The notes under the pieces were generated by a model. The model searched no databases. It was not told the origin of the DNA and saw nothing but the letters and a program-made list of their open reading frames with translations. Made by a program: the position numbers and the translations under genes. A stretch of DNA of 64,000 bases from Eutreptiella sp. 'Long Island Sound 2002' (lineage: Eukaryota; Euglenozoa; Euglenophyceae; Eutreptiales; Eutreptiaceae), in contig OZ038381.1 of assembly GCA_964036045.1 (NCBI GenBank), positions 117,387,790-117,451,789 of the forward strand, written 5' to 3'. Positions 21,846-31,635 of this stretch are shown here, piece after piece. Position 1 is the stretch's first letter; each line of letters begins with the position of its first letter.

Positions 21846-23066
21846 ATGCCCCAGCAACAGGAGCCCTCCACGGGGTACGTGCATGGGGGACGCCCTGGCA
21901 CCACCCCGGGGTACCCCTCCCCAACTAGCGCCACACCGGACCAGGACCGGGAGACCATGCCCCCCCCATCCCCCTGCCCACCGCAGCGGAGGAGCACGGG
22001 TCCCTTCGACGATGCGGAACTGAGGGCGCTCTACGGCATCCACGCCACCACACCCTCAAGCGAGCTAGTGGCAGCCCTCAGGGATCACCTCCAGAACGTC
22101 AACCCGAGCAGGCTCTTCGCCGTGGTCCCCCTCCCAAACGCCGCAACAACCGAAATCTTTGTGCGGCACCTCCAGGCGCTCGTCACCCCCGGGACACAGA
22201 TCGCGGACGACCTTGTTGACGGGTGGATCTGGTGGTTCCACACCCACCAGCCGGACCAGGGAGGCGTATGGGTCCCACATCTGGGCTGGGCACACACGCT
22301 CATAGCACCACCGACAGACCCCAGGCCCGCACCCAGCAGCGGGGGCCGGGAGCGGGCCGCCCCACCGCCGAGAGCCGAAACCCTCCGCATCCCACCGTAC
22401 AAAGGCCAGGCGGACTGGGAAAGCAGGACAGCCCGCAACAGGGGGCGTAACCTCACGAGCATGGTGGGGCGGTACCCGGTAACGGCACGCGCAGCGCCCC
22501 CGCCGCGCGAACGTGACCCAAGCACCATCGCCATGATCGTGTTGGAAAGTGGCCACTACTACCAAGTGCGGATCAGCCCGCACCCGCAGGAGAGCCACTG
22601 GAGCCTGGAGGCCGTCGACTCCATGCTCCTGGCCACCACGGCCCTGCCGGACAGCCCCACCCCCCTGCTCCACGGCCAGCCCCTGGACCCCGTAACGGCC
22701 ATCGTGTCGGGGACAGTCGGCACCTGGCACCCAGGCCATGCCCTCTACTGCCTCTGGCGGTGGGCGCGGCGCCGCTGGTCGCACACCAGGGAATGAACGG
22801 CGACATGGAGGTTCCACCTGTACGACCGGCAGCAACTGGAGGCCATCCCCCAGCACGAGCGGACGGCAGAGACCCCTACTGCGACCAACCTGTGCCCAGT
22901 CTTCGCAATCCCCCAGATCCGGGCGCTGGCGCTGGGCGAGCAACTGCAGCCCGCCATCCGCACTGAGAGGGACGCCCAGGTGGCACACGCGGCCCTTGTG
23001 CACGAAATCCTCAGTGCCCTCCGCAGCGCCCTTGTGCGGCGCGTGGGAAACCCCCCAGGGCCCTGA
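21846..23066 (+). pseudogene. Ulp1/C48-like cysteine protease ORF, GC-rich element
   Basis: ATG at 21846. The frame is open to a TGA at 22794-22796 and then continues, equally protein-like, to TGA at 23064-23066, so the first stop is probably a lesion. Residues about 85-305 resemble a Ulp1-type (C48) peptidase: a DDLVDGWIWW helix and VWVPHLGW stretch, then His237 in SGHYYQVRI, Asp258 in AVDSM and Cys302 in ALYCLWRWA. The His-Asp-Cys order and the 21- and 44-residue gaps are close to Ulp1. The oxyanion-hole Gln normally six residues before Cys is not evident, and DCG is replaced by YCL. A basic insert of about 50 residues separates the N-terminal part from the His. It may process the polyprotein or cut ubiquitin-like conjugates; activity is unproven. 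Confidence 0.5.
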
Positions 23067-24258
23067 AACACCGCGAGCCGAAACCGGGAGCACACCCTCA
23101 TGAACACGCGGAGCAACACCGTCGGGACCGCCCCGCGCCACCTGACGCAGCACGCGCGTGCCCTCCCCACCGCAGCCGGTCACCGGCAGTGCAGCGTCGA
23201 CGCCCCGCCGCGCACGCGCGGCGCGAATCCCACACCGGTCATCCGCAAGTGAGGAGACGACGCGGCGGCCCTGGGACCACCTCCTCTCGCCGGAATACCC
23301 GACGAGAGGCGTCCCACCATCAACCGCGACGACCCCAGGCGAGCGAACCTTGCCTAAGAGGACCCCCTCGTACCACCCGACAACACGCGACCGCACGACA
23401 GACTCCACCAACGCTTGTCGGTCAGGCACGCCGGCGGGAAAGGCGTCGAGCAGCCCGGCACTCGCAACAGAAACCCAAAGAATATGGGCTAGCCTTAGCG
23501 GCCCATGACGTCAAACACGAACAATGACCAAACAAATTCCTCCCACATCCCCCAGGCGGGGGCTACGCTCCCCGGACCCCCACAACCCGCCCACGACAGA
23601 GAAGGGGACGAGGCCGAACACGGACCTGTCCTCCGACCTAACCCTGCTCTCCCACAAACCGGACACACGATGGACCGGGCCAAGGGGCCAGCCACACACG
23701 CGGGACCCACGTCCAGACCGATGACCACAGGAATGTTATCAAGAAGTCGTCAAGAACGTTAACTTCCACGACGAGAATCAAGGGATACGCACGCCGCTCG
23801 GACCCGCGCGCACCTCCTCCGAGAAGGTTAAACGCCTGGGACGCTGGGGCGGTTTCGGCACGTGTAACCTGCGAGAAGGGTGTGAGGGACACATTCCTCG
23901 CAGCCCAGAAAGTTAACAGCGTCAAAGGACGAGAGGTGGGCGCCGACACTGACCAGTATTCCTTTCCTCCGGACCCCTACCAGGGGCACGCAAGGGACCA
24001 AGAGCTCGCCACACGGGACCCGCGAGCCCGCCAACTCGTGCCGGCGAACACGGGAGTGTTACGCCGAGCCCAGCCTGCCGCGCCGGACAGGACACCTCGA
24101 CACCAGAGCACGAACCAAGCCACCCTAACCTCCGCACACCGCACTGCGGCACCGACACGCCAGCCACAGAACCGGCAAGACACGGCACGATACGGCACAC
24201 AACAGGCAGGCAAACATGTGCACGAGCACCGCACCACCGAGCCAGGACAGCACCCTGA
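23067..24258 (+). other. GC-rich tail after the protease ORF
   Basis: About 1.2 kb of GC-rich DNA with many overlapping short frames in all phases and no recognised motif. It is probably the 3' untranslated end of the GC-rich element. Confidence 0.4.
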
Positions 24259-24767
24259 GCCTCCATTTCCTGCTTACTACCAGTATCCAAGACCTTGCTA
24301 AGCTGACGCTTTGTGTTCTTCTTCCTCAAAGGATGCAGAGGACAATGAATCGAAATGCAGTGAAATCAGTCTGCTGGTGAAGTACAGCTGAAGTCTAATC
24401 CGGAAGTCACTGTTTTTTTCAAAGCAGGGCGGGTTTGCTTGCATAGGCAGTCAGATCTCAGTTTCTCTTGGACTGGGCACAGCCTTCATGTGTGCCTGTT
24501 GGTTTTTCTTGCATGTTCACTGCATTCACAGTATTTTCCGTCATGTGAACCCCGATAGAGGAGTAATTGCAGAATGGTGCGAAGGGGCGAAGCAGTGACA
24601 ATCCAGGGTGTATGTCGGGCAACCCACTGATTCATCTCAGCCTTCGATCTTCACTCCGCTGTTTTGTATAGCGTGATGCACACTCAGCGGCCTACAAGCT
24701 TGGCAGTGTGCCTCTGCAGTACCTGGGTTCAGACTCGGTCCATCAGAGCCATCACATTTCTCCTTGC
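24259..24767 (+). repeat. Foldback left arm
   Basis: Inverted copy of 24907-25416. Confidence 0.85.
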
Positions 24768-24906
24768 AGTGCACCCCGGTCTGCAACCCCTGAGGTGCCT
24801 GCTGCCTGTTCCCCTGTGATTGCCAATCGCATCGAGACGGGCTGCAGTGACACTGCAGACAACCGCAGACAACAAGGGGCGAGCTGCGGCGAAACTGCAC
24901 GCAACC

Positions 24907-25416
24907 GCAAGGAAAAATGTGATAGCTCTGATGGACCGAGTCTGAACCCAGGTACTGCAGAGAGACACTGCAAAGCTTGTAGGCCGCTGAGTGTACATCA
25001 CGCTATAACAAACAGCGGAGTGAAGATCGAAGGCTGAGATGAATCAGTGGGTTGCCCGACATACACCCTGGATTGTCACTGCTTTACCCCTTTGCACCAT
25101 TCTGCAATTAGTCCTCCATCGGGGTTCGCATGACGGAAAATACTGTGAATCCAGTGAACATGCAAGCAAAACCAACGGGCACACATGAAGGCTGTGCCCA
25201 GTCCAAGAGAAACTGAGATCGGACTACCTATGTAAACAAACCCGCCTTCGCTTTGAAAAAAACAGTGACTTCTGGATTAGACTTCAGCTGTACTTCACCA
25301 GCAGACTGATTTCACTGCATTTCGATTCATTGTCCTCTGCATCCTTTGAGGAAGAAGAACACAAAGCGTCAGCTTAGCAAGGTCTTGGATACTGGTAGTA
25401 AGCAGGAAATAGAGGC
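24907..25416 (-). repeat. Foldback right arm
   Basis: Inverted copy of 24259-24767. Confidence 0.85.
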
Positions 25417-25520
25417 ATTGTTGCAGCGTGCGAGGGCATGGCAGATGGGCACGCTGGGTACAGAGATGTGTACTCCGGTTGGGTGGGCAGGGGAGGGCCA
25501 GCAATGGCCTGTGCATGCAT

Positions 25521-26573
25521 TTAGAAGGGTTTCTGAGGTGTCACAAATGGTTGTATAGGGGGCTGAAAAGCAGCAACAGACTGCAAACAGGTCGCAGAGA
25601 TGTAGTGGGGTACCACAAATGGACGGGGAGGCGGCTGAAAAGCAGCGACAGACTGCAAAGAAGTAGCACAAATCTGCTGAGAACCATTAACAGGCTGAGC
25701 TGCAGGGTTCTGCCCTATGTCATGCAGTGCCTGTTTCAGTTGCATCAGGACATCTGCAACCCCTGAGGTGCCTGCCGCCTGTTGCCCTGTGCCCTGCTCT
25801 ACGTCTCTATGGGTTCCGCCCTGTGCTGCCCCTCGATCCCTGTTTTCCTGGCTCCCCATCCCTGTTTTCTCGGGTTTACGTATGCCTTGCACCTTCTGAT
25901 TGTTTTCCACGTCCTGTAGCTTCCGTTTTAGGTCAAGCCCTTCCCTTTCCAGACCCTGTTTCTCTCTCTTATGAATCTGCATCAGCTTGCGTCGTTTTTT
26001 CACCCTCTCCTCCTCCTCTTTTTGGGGATATTGTTGTTTCCGCTTCTCTCGTTGCTGTTCCATCTTTTTTTCCTTGCCTCCTCAGCCTTTCTGGCGTCCT
26101 GCTTCTTCTTTGCTTCCCTTTTGCAGCGCTCCAGTTCCTTCTTCTGCTGTTTCCTCATTTTTGCTTTCGATTCAAGTTCCTTCTGTCTCTGCACTGCCTT
26201 TTCGTTTGCCCTCTTTTTTTCTCGGTCTGTTGCAGCTTGCCGTGTCACTCTGTTCCACACCACACTCACTGCGACCCATGCATTCAGAACATCAGCCGCG
26301 TCCAGCGCGTAGTTGTACCCACAATACACCAGATCTTCGTCACTGTAGTGGGGATCCCCTGCCTCCGAGCTGGTTGACTCCAGTTGGGCATTAACACCAA
26401 CCCCAACCCACTTTCTGAGTACAGGCACTCGCATGTCGAAGCGGCGAGCTCTCCAGAGCCTCACGCAACATACTCAGGTCGACACGCGGGTGCTGGGGTT
26501 TAGATTCAAGCACAGAAGCCAAGCCTCTGCTACGTTGAGGCATATGCCCGGACACTAGGACCTTCTCTGCCAA
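25521..26573 (-). pseudogene. Charged coiled-coil protein gene, frame-broken
   Basis: Three overlapping minus-strand frames (26391-26573, 26000-26464, 25521-26063) read as one protein with two frame changes, near 26400 and 26045. The first part is unremarkable. The middle contains YCGYNYALDAADVLNAW, then about 100 residues dominated by Lys, Arg, Glu and Gln that should form a long coiled coil. The tail holds two tandem units around QSVAAFQPP. Upstream, ...GGATCAG directly before the first readable codons could be an intron acceptor, so this may be a last exon, or the relic of a transposon ORF linked to the foldback. No family is recognised. Confidence 0.45.
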
Positions 26574-27060
26574 TTCCTGATCCTTTTGAAGTCAAAAATA
26601 ACCCAAATTCAACCAAGCAGAGCAAACACGACGGTCATCAACAGCCAAAAGAGTCCGTAAAGGGCCTGAAAGTGAAATGGGGGGAAATAACCTCTCATTA
26701 AGTACATAATTGGGCAGTAAATCACAGAATCGAGGCCATTTCACTGTCAATTGACCACATTCGGCTAATGTCAGATCATGGCAGATTTGCGCAGAATTGA
26801 TGCCAATCGATCAAATTCATAACCAGTTGAAGCAGCGCGCGCAGCATGTGTCGTGAGTCATTCATGACATAAATGTGGGCAATGGGGGGAATCATGCATG
26901 ACATCGTGATGGATCCTCCATCAGCATGTGAAAATCAGATTCCGGTCGAAAATGGCAAAATGTCACAAAAGTAATCAAATATCGACCCCACCCTTGGTAT
27001 CTGCGAAGACAATGGTACAGGTCATTTTCTGATCTGAGACGGTGGCATGATGGCCAATTT
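26574..27060. other. No feature recognised
   Basis: Intergenic-looking sequence between the coiled-coil gene and the simple-repeat tract. It has no convincing open frame or repeat. Confidence 0.4.
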
Positions 27061-27270
27061 CTGGATTATCACTCATCAAGAATGTCATGATGCATGATGG
27101 ATGGATGGATGATCATGGTCGATCATGGCCAATGATGGACAGATGATCTGCAACCAACACTGAGACCTAAATGAGTGAAATATTTTACATCTCAGCGATG
27201 ATGACCATGATGCATGATGATGATGAGATGATCATGCATGATCCAGATAGGGGTCATCATGTGAAATGTA
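27061..27270. repeat. ATGATG/GATCATG simple-sequence tract
   Basis: Dense, irregular repeats of GATGGATGGATG, GATCATGG, CATGATGCATGATG and GATGATGAGATGATC. Confidence 0.7.
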
Positions 27271-27450
27271 CAGAAAGCATCATGGATGATTGTGAGATCG
27301 TCCTCCATAAACCCAGATCCGCCTCAGTACTTGGTGTCGCAAGGGTTTCAGCCCACAATCGCGCCAACGCCCAGCAAGCCGCCTCCATCACAGAGCTAAA
27401 AATTTTCTCCCGCTCCATCAGTTCCACGACCCGGACCATGCTGTGCCCAT

Positions 27451-29050
27451 GTGTGTCCGGTCCCCTCACACCCAGCGCCAGCGCACTTTCCAGATGTGGC
27501 ACCCGGTCTAGCGTTTGCACCCTCGTCCCCCTACAATGCCCCCACCGACAGCTTTGGCCGCAGCCACCAATCTTCCTCGCTGATGGCCCTTTTAGTGGCC
27601 CGAAAACCCCGTCTCCAGACCCTCGTTTTCCACTCTGATGGCCTACGCTTGCCTGATCCGCACTACACCATGTACGATCTACGCTCAGACGGCGCCTACC
27701 CTCCGCGTTACTCTTGCCCCGGCGAGGAATCGCTCCGACCGCTGGACTTCCCGGTCACGACAGACTTCAGGGGTTCGCCTGAAGCCATGGTGCAGCCAAT
27801 CCTCCATGAGTCACCTTCAAGGGCGCCAGCGATTGGCTTCCCCAGCGACCTCCTCCATGGTCGTTACCGCCTCCTTCCCCGGCGCAGCCCGCATCTTGAC
27901 TGCGCCAAGTAAATGAGCCCCCCCGCTTTCGACATGAACCCGGAGAAATTTGCCGAGACGGAGAGGATCTGGGACAGCTGGAGCTTCTACCTGCTCATGG
28001 GCTGCCCAGACGCCCTCGTCGACAGGGCAGAGAGAGATCTGCTGATCCAACGCTGCATCCGGTCGCAGCAAGAGTCACTCGAGTTGATGCGCTCTGACTG
28101 CCCGACCCCAACCTTCTCAGAGGCCTGGCATTTCATGGAGCCGTCGACGTTTGTTGACTGCCCTGGGGTCAAAAAAAAAGGACTTCTTCTCGTACAATCT
28201 CCAAATGCGCCCCAACGAACACTCACGTACAGCAGACGGGCGAGTTGCATCGCGAAGTACAAAAGATTGAGAGCGCAAGTCAGAGATTTCAAGGACCAGC
28301 CCGAGATGGAGCACTTGCTGGCATAGTTGCACCCTCTCCACGCGCGCAAGCTTGTGGAAGCCGAAGCCGCCGATAGCCGAGTTCGCCCTGTCATCACGGT
28401 AATCTGCTATGATGCGGTGAGCATTGGGCAGCAGATTGTGCAGCAGACGGGCGGACATTCGCTGAATGAGCCCCTGAAGATGGTAGCAAAGCGAAATGGA
28501 GTCCTCATCCACTGCAGTTCGGTTGACCAGGCGGCCTACACCAAGATATTCCATCGGTTGGCGTATCCAGTGGCGGGACATGCACCCATCAAGGTCCAGA
28601 AGCTGATGGCAAGGTGGTTGGCGGACAGCTTGGTTGCCTCGATCACCGCAAAGCTGCAAGAGGAGGCCAAGCAGGGCGTGGACAGCGCCGACCGTGGCGT
28701 CGCGCCTGCCCAGAATGACAAGAGATGTCAGCAGCAACAACATGACGTAGGCAATCATGGGGGTAATCAGCCAGGGGGTATTCCCCGCAGCAACAGCAAG
28801 GACCAATCTGGTCGAGCTGCAGTCAACGAGGTGTCGAAGCAGGACTGCCAGAAGTGGATTATCTCTGGTGCAGATCTCAGATTCTACCACTTCCTGCAGC
28901 AGTACCCCCAACGATCTGGATGCTATGCATGCTACGGAAGATTTGAGGGCAATCATGCCCGAGAGAAGGATTGCAGCCATGACCACCGCATATGGAAGGT
29001 GTGCGGGCTGTTCGTGAACGCAGAGCAGCAAACATCCAAGGCGAGATTGC
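27451..29050 (+). pseudogene. Degenerate gag-like gene with zinc knuckle, left part
   Basis: One frame runs through this interval with in-frame stops at 27910-27912 (TAA) and 28324-28326 (TAG, probably from CAG). Capsid-like helical sequence lies about 27950-28330, followed by a further helical region. At about 28918-29000 a finger CYACYGR...NHAREKDCSHDH resembles the CWVCYGKG.NNHAHDH.QC finger of the chromovirus gag in this window. This suggests a distant gag of the same broad group. A chromovirus inserted at 29050. The protein-like reading continues at 42249 on the other side, most naturally in a neighbouring frame, so a further frameshift near 28990 is likely. Confidence 0.5.
29046..29050. 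repeat. Target-site duplication ATTGC, left
   Basis: ATTGC before the left LTR is repeated at 42244-42248 after the right LTR. Confidence 0.85.
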
Positions 29051-31414
29051 TGAAGCCGGTTCGGACCCCCGTGGCCATCTTGGGGTCACTTGGGGTGTGT
29101 ATCTATGTGCCGGCAAGCCGCCATTGGCTGATATCATACTCTCCCATCCACCTGATCTAACCCGATGTGATAGTGTGATAGGTTTGGCCATTCCGGCTAT
29201 GAGCGGCCATATTCAGAACCGAGGCACCGCCAGCGGAGATTTATATATCGGAATATCAGGAATCAACAGGGTTTTATTATCATAATGTTTCCGTAATTTT
29301 TCAGCCTTTCGTTCTGATAGTCAATGTATCGGCGACTGTCAGTTGGCTCGCGATTTTGCGTTAACCGATTGGTTAACTGTTATTTCCAGATATTTTGGCG
29401 GATATTCCGTTGAAGGGTCAGATTTCATCAGCAAAGGGTTCGTTGCATCCGCAATTCTCTAAATAAGCACTCGAAATTTTAATCAGAATTTTTCGCGATG
29501 TCGAAATCGGATTTTCGACTTCGACATCGCCGCACTTGATTTGGACTTCTTCGATTGGTCATACTCCTTTCCCTATGCCCGAATCAGGTTTCCCTTATAC
29601 TTGCCACCCATTTGACTTGGAGATATAAGGGAAACAAAAGCGAATCGTGGGACCACTTTGAAGAGCCATATCTACGAGCGAGTGTGAGGAAAGAGAATAA
29701 AGAAGGTTGGGTTGGAACTGCCTTGGTCTCAGCTCAATTGGGGAGGCATCAAACGCCTTTGGTGCGCACACATGCCCGGTGTAGCAAGGGAAAAGGGTCA
29801 AGAGGGTATAAAGTGATATATAACTCTTGGACCGTGCAACCGAATATTTTAATGCGACTTTCGACTGTGCTGCATGAGTGTTGGGGTTGCATAGCAACTT
29901 TCCTTGGGTTCCTACGTATTTTTAACGTGAAGTTATGTCAATGGAGGGACATGGCATATCATGGTGGGAGCCATATTTTGAGGGTATTTGTTGTATGCAT
30001 GGTATATGTTTGATATGCTCACGCCCATGTTATATATCTTCGTGTGGCCGAAGAGATGGGGAGCCATACGTGACAAGGGCTTTGCCCATGTCCCAATTGT
30101 GGAATTCAAAGCGCTAGACCAAGTCTACCGCGTATGTATTGCTCATGGTATGTTTGACAAAGAGAACCATGATTGCACTCCCATTTTCATGGGGCATGTA
30201 GATATTAGTGGCGAAGGTATCTCCATGCGCCTGATTGGAGATCCAAGTGGGGGAATTGTTCGTAAATGGTTCCAATCATTTGTGTATTGAACCATGAGCG
30301 GATATCATGGGTGAGCATAGAGATATACTATCATGACAACTTTGTATTTGGTCATATTTTCATGTTTTTGACCTCAACTTTTGCTCATTTTTGCGTTTTG
30401 TGTACTCACCTGGTCAGCTTACAGCAAGAAGCCTATGGAGAGTCGAACCATGGTATGTTGTTCATATGTTGGCATATGCTTTGGGGTTGGACACCACCAT
30501 ATGCCGGATCGCGTACTCCATTTGGCTTGGCGCACGAAGGATTATAAAAATTGGTCTCAAGATCATGGGCTGACTTGGGCAGGGCGTGGCGCCCATATCT
30601 GAAGGAGCTTCGAGGGTAAAGTGGGGATGTACATGGGCATCGGTCTATGGTCTCCATCCTCCATGAATATTAGACTTCGATTCCATGCATGCTTTGAGCC
30701 TTCAGATAAGTAGTAACTTCAATTTTGAGCATACTTTTGATATATGGCCAATGTGGTGTGAATTGGCAGTTTTTTGGCATGTTATGAGTTCAAACTCATA
30801 GGTCATTTCTCCAAGCCCAATCGACCCCAAGTCCAATCAAGGTTATGTCAGGGTAGGGCATGGTCCCGAGTGCCACTCTAGGCCATGACACGCCACTCCA
30901 CCTATTGGGCGAGGATATACAGGCTTGGGAGTGAACACATTTTTGGGGTTTATGTAGTGACTTGTGACACATGGCATTCAGCCATCTCATTTGACCCGGT
31001 TCAGGACAATATGTTGGTGAGTCAAGGGAAGGTCTTGAGTCCAGGGAATGAGGGGTTTATGGCTGTGAATGTGTATGTTTACCTCTTTCCCCAACTTTGC
31101 TTCATTTGTGTTCATATGCCAATTTCAGGGCTTTCTTCCTTGGTGCAATTCTTGTACATGCCCGCCACCGTGGGAATACCGGTGTGCTGAACGAAAGCCC
31201 GCAGCCTGATTTGGATTGTGAATTGGGTTATTGCTATACTTGTGGGATCTGGTTGCTGTTCAGGTTTGAAGGAGGATTACATTTTCTATATTTTTGGATT
31301 TGGACCCTGGATTTTGAGTATTTTGAGAAATGCAATCGTTGATCCGGAGCAAGTTAGCAGGGGTGACAGGCGGAAGGGGCACAGCGGGGGCCGGTCCCCG
31401 TAGGGACCTTCTTT
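29051..31414 (+). repeat. Chromovirus copy 1, 5' LTR
   Basis: It begins TGAAGCCGG and ends CCTTCTTT, with the end set by the ATTGC duplication after the right LTR. The end is not the usual CA. It contains no recognised protein; open frames inside are shared with the other LTR only because the two are near-identical. Confidence 0.93.
29807..29813 (+). promoter_or_regulatory. Possible TATA box in the LTR
   Basis: TATAAAG is followed by GATATATAAC. It is identical in the right LTR (40636-40642) but TAGAAAG in the copy 3 LTR. A second candidate, GGATATA(C/T)AGG, lies near 30913. No transcription start can be fixed. Confidence 0.25.
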
Positions 31415-31415
31415 A

Positions 31416-31428
31416 TGGTAGCAGAGGC
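31416..31428 (+). other. Primer-binding site, initiator-Met tRNA type
   Basis: TGGTAGCAGAGGC, one base after the LTR. The first 11 bases complement the CUCUGCUACCA 3' end known for many initiator-Met tRNAs. Copy 2 has the same site at 48653-48665. Confidence 0.8.
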
Positions 31429-31635
31429 TTACCTGCTGCCCCTACCAACCGCCGACCCGGGGACTTGGGCCCTTATGAGCCCTGCCCAAGTACACCCCGG
31501 GTGCGTATTGTAGACTCGGTGGAGACCACGCCGGAGATTGGAGCCATAGAAGGACCGAGACGTTCAAGAGCATGGCGAACTCCGGAAGTTGAAGCCCGAA
31601 GGGAAGAACGACACTCGGGAAGAGGAGGACGTGAC

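Larger units (their letters stand above)
1..24258 (+). mobile_element. GC-rich retroelement split into three pieces by two insertions
   Basis: Three stretches of similar very high GC content (1-85, 9390-15176, 21839-24258) are separated by two lower-GC insertions. Removing the first insertion (86-9376 plus one 13-bp duplication) joins a reading frame from position 3 to the frame starting at 9391 without a break. Removing the second (15177-21833) brings the proline-rich ORF next to the protease-like ORF. In order the element shows a probable RT-to-RNase H connection, RNase H, a Cys/His cluster typical of non-LTR C-termini, a RING-like finger, proline-rich sequence and a C48-like protease. The RT itself must lie left of the window. 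The 3' limit is set only by the start of the foldback element at 24259. That all three pieces are one element is inference from composition, the frame join and the duplications. Confidence 0.6.
24259..25416. mobile_element. Foldback element with about 509-bp inverted arms
   Basis: The arms 24259-24767 and 24907-25416 are inverted copies along their whole length with scattered mismatches, around a 139-bp spacer. The outer ends read GCCTCCATTTCCTGC and its complement with one change. No transposase is encoded inside. Clear flanking duplications were not found. The spacer carries about 40 bp matching the neighbouring coiled-coil gene (25750-25790), so the palindrome may derive from the same larger element. 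Confidence 0.75.

Noticed and set aside
22065-23429. 454-codon open frame on the minus strand across the protease ORF
   Set aside because: It is antisense to the C48-like ORF in GC-rich DNA where stops are rare. Its composition is Arg/Gly/Val-rich with no motif.
28117-29031. 304-codon minus-strand frame with hydrophobic stretches
   Set aside because: It is antisense to the gag-like gene, whose finger motif and helices read well on the plus strand. The hydrophobic look is a by-product.
29056-29070. GGTTCGGACCCCC at the LTR start, tRNA T-arm-like
   Set aside because: It is part of the LTR terminus and recurs at every LTR copy. No tRNA can be folded around it.
29555-31300. Several 60-150-codon frames inside the left LTR that recur in the right LTR
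   Set aside because: They recur only because the LTRs are near-identical. None has a domain or survives in the copy 2 and 3 LTRs as a matched frame.
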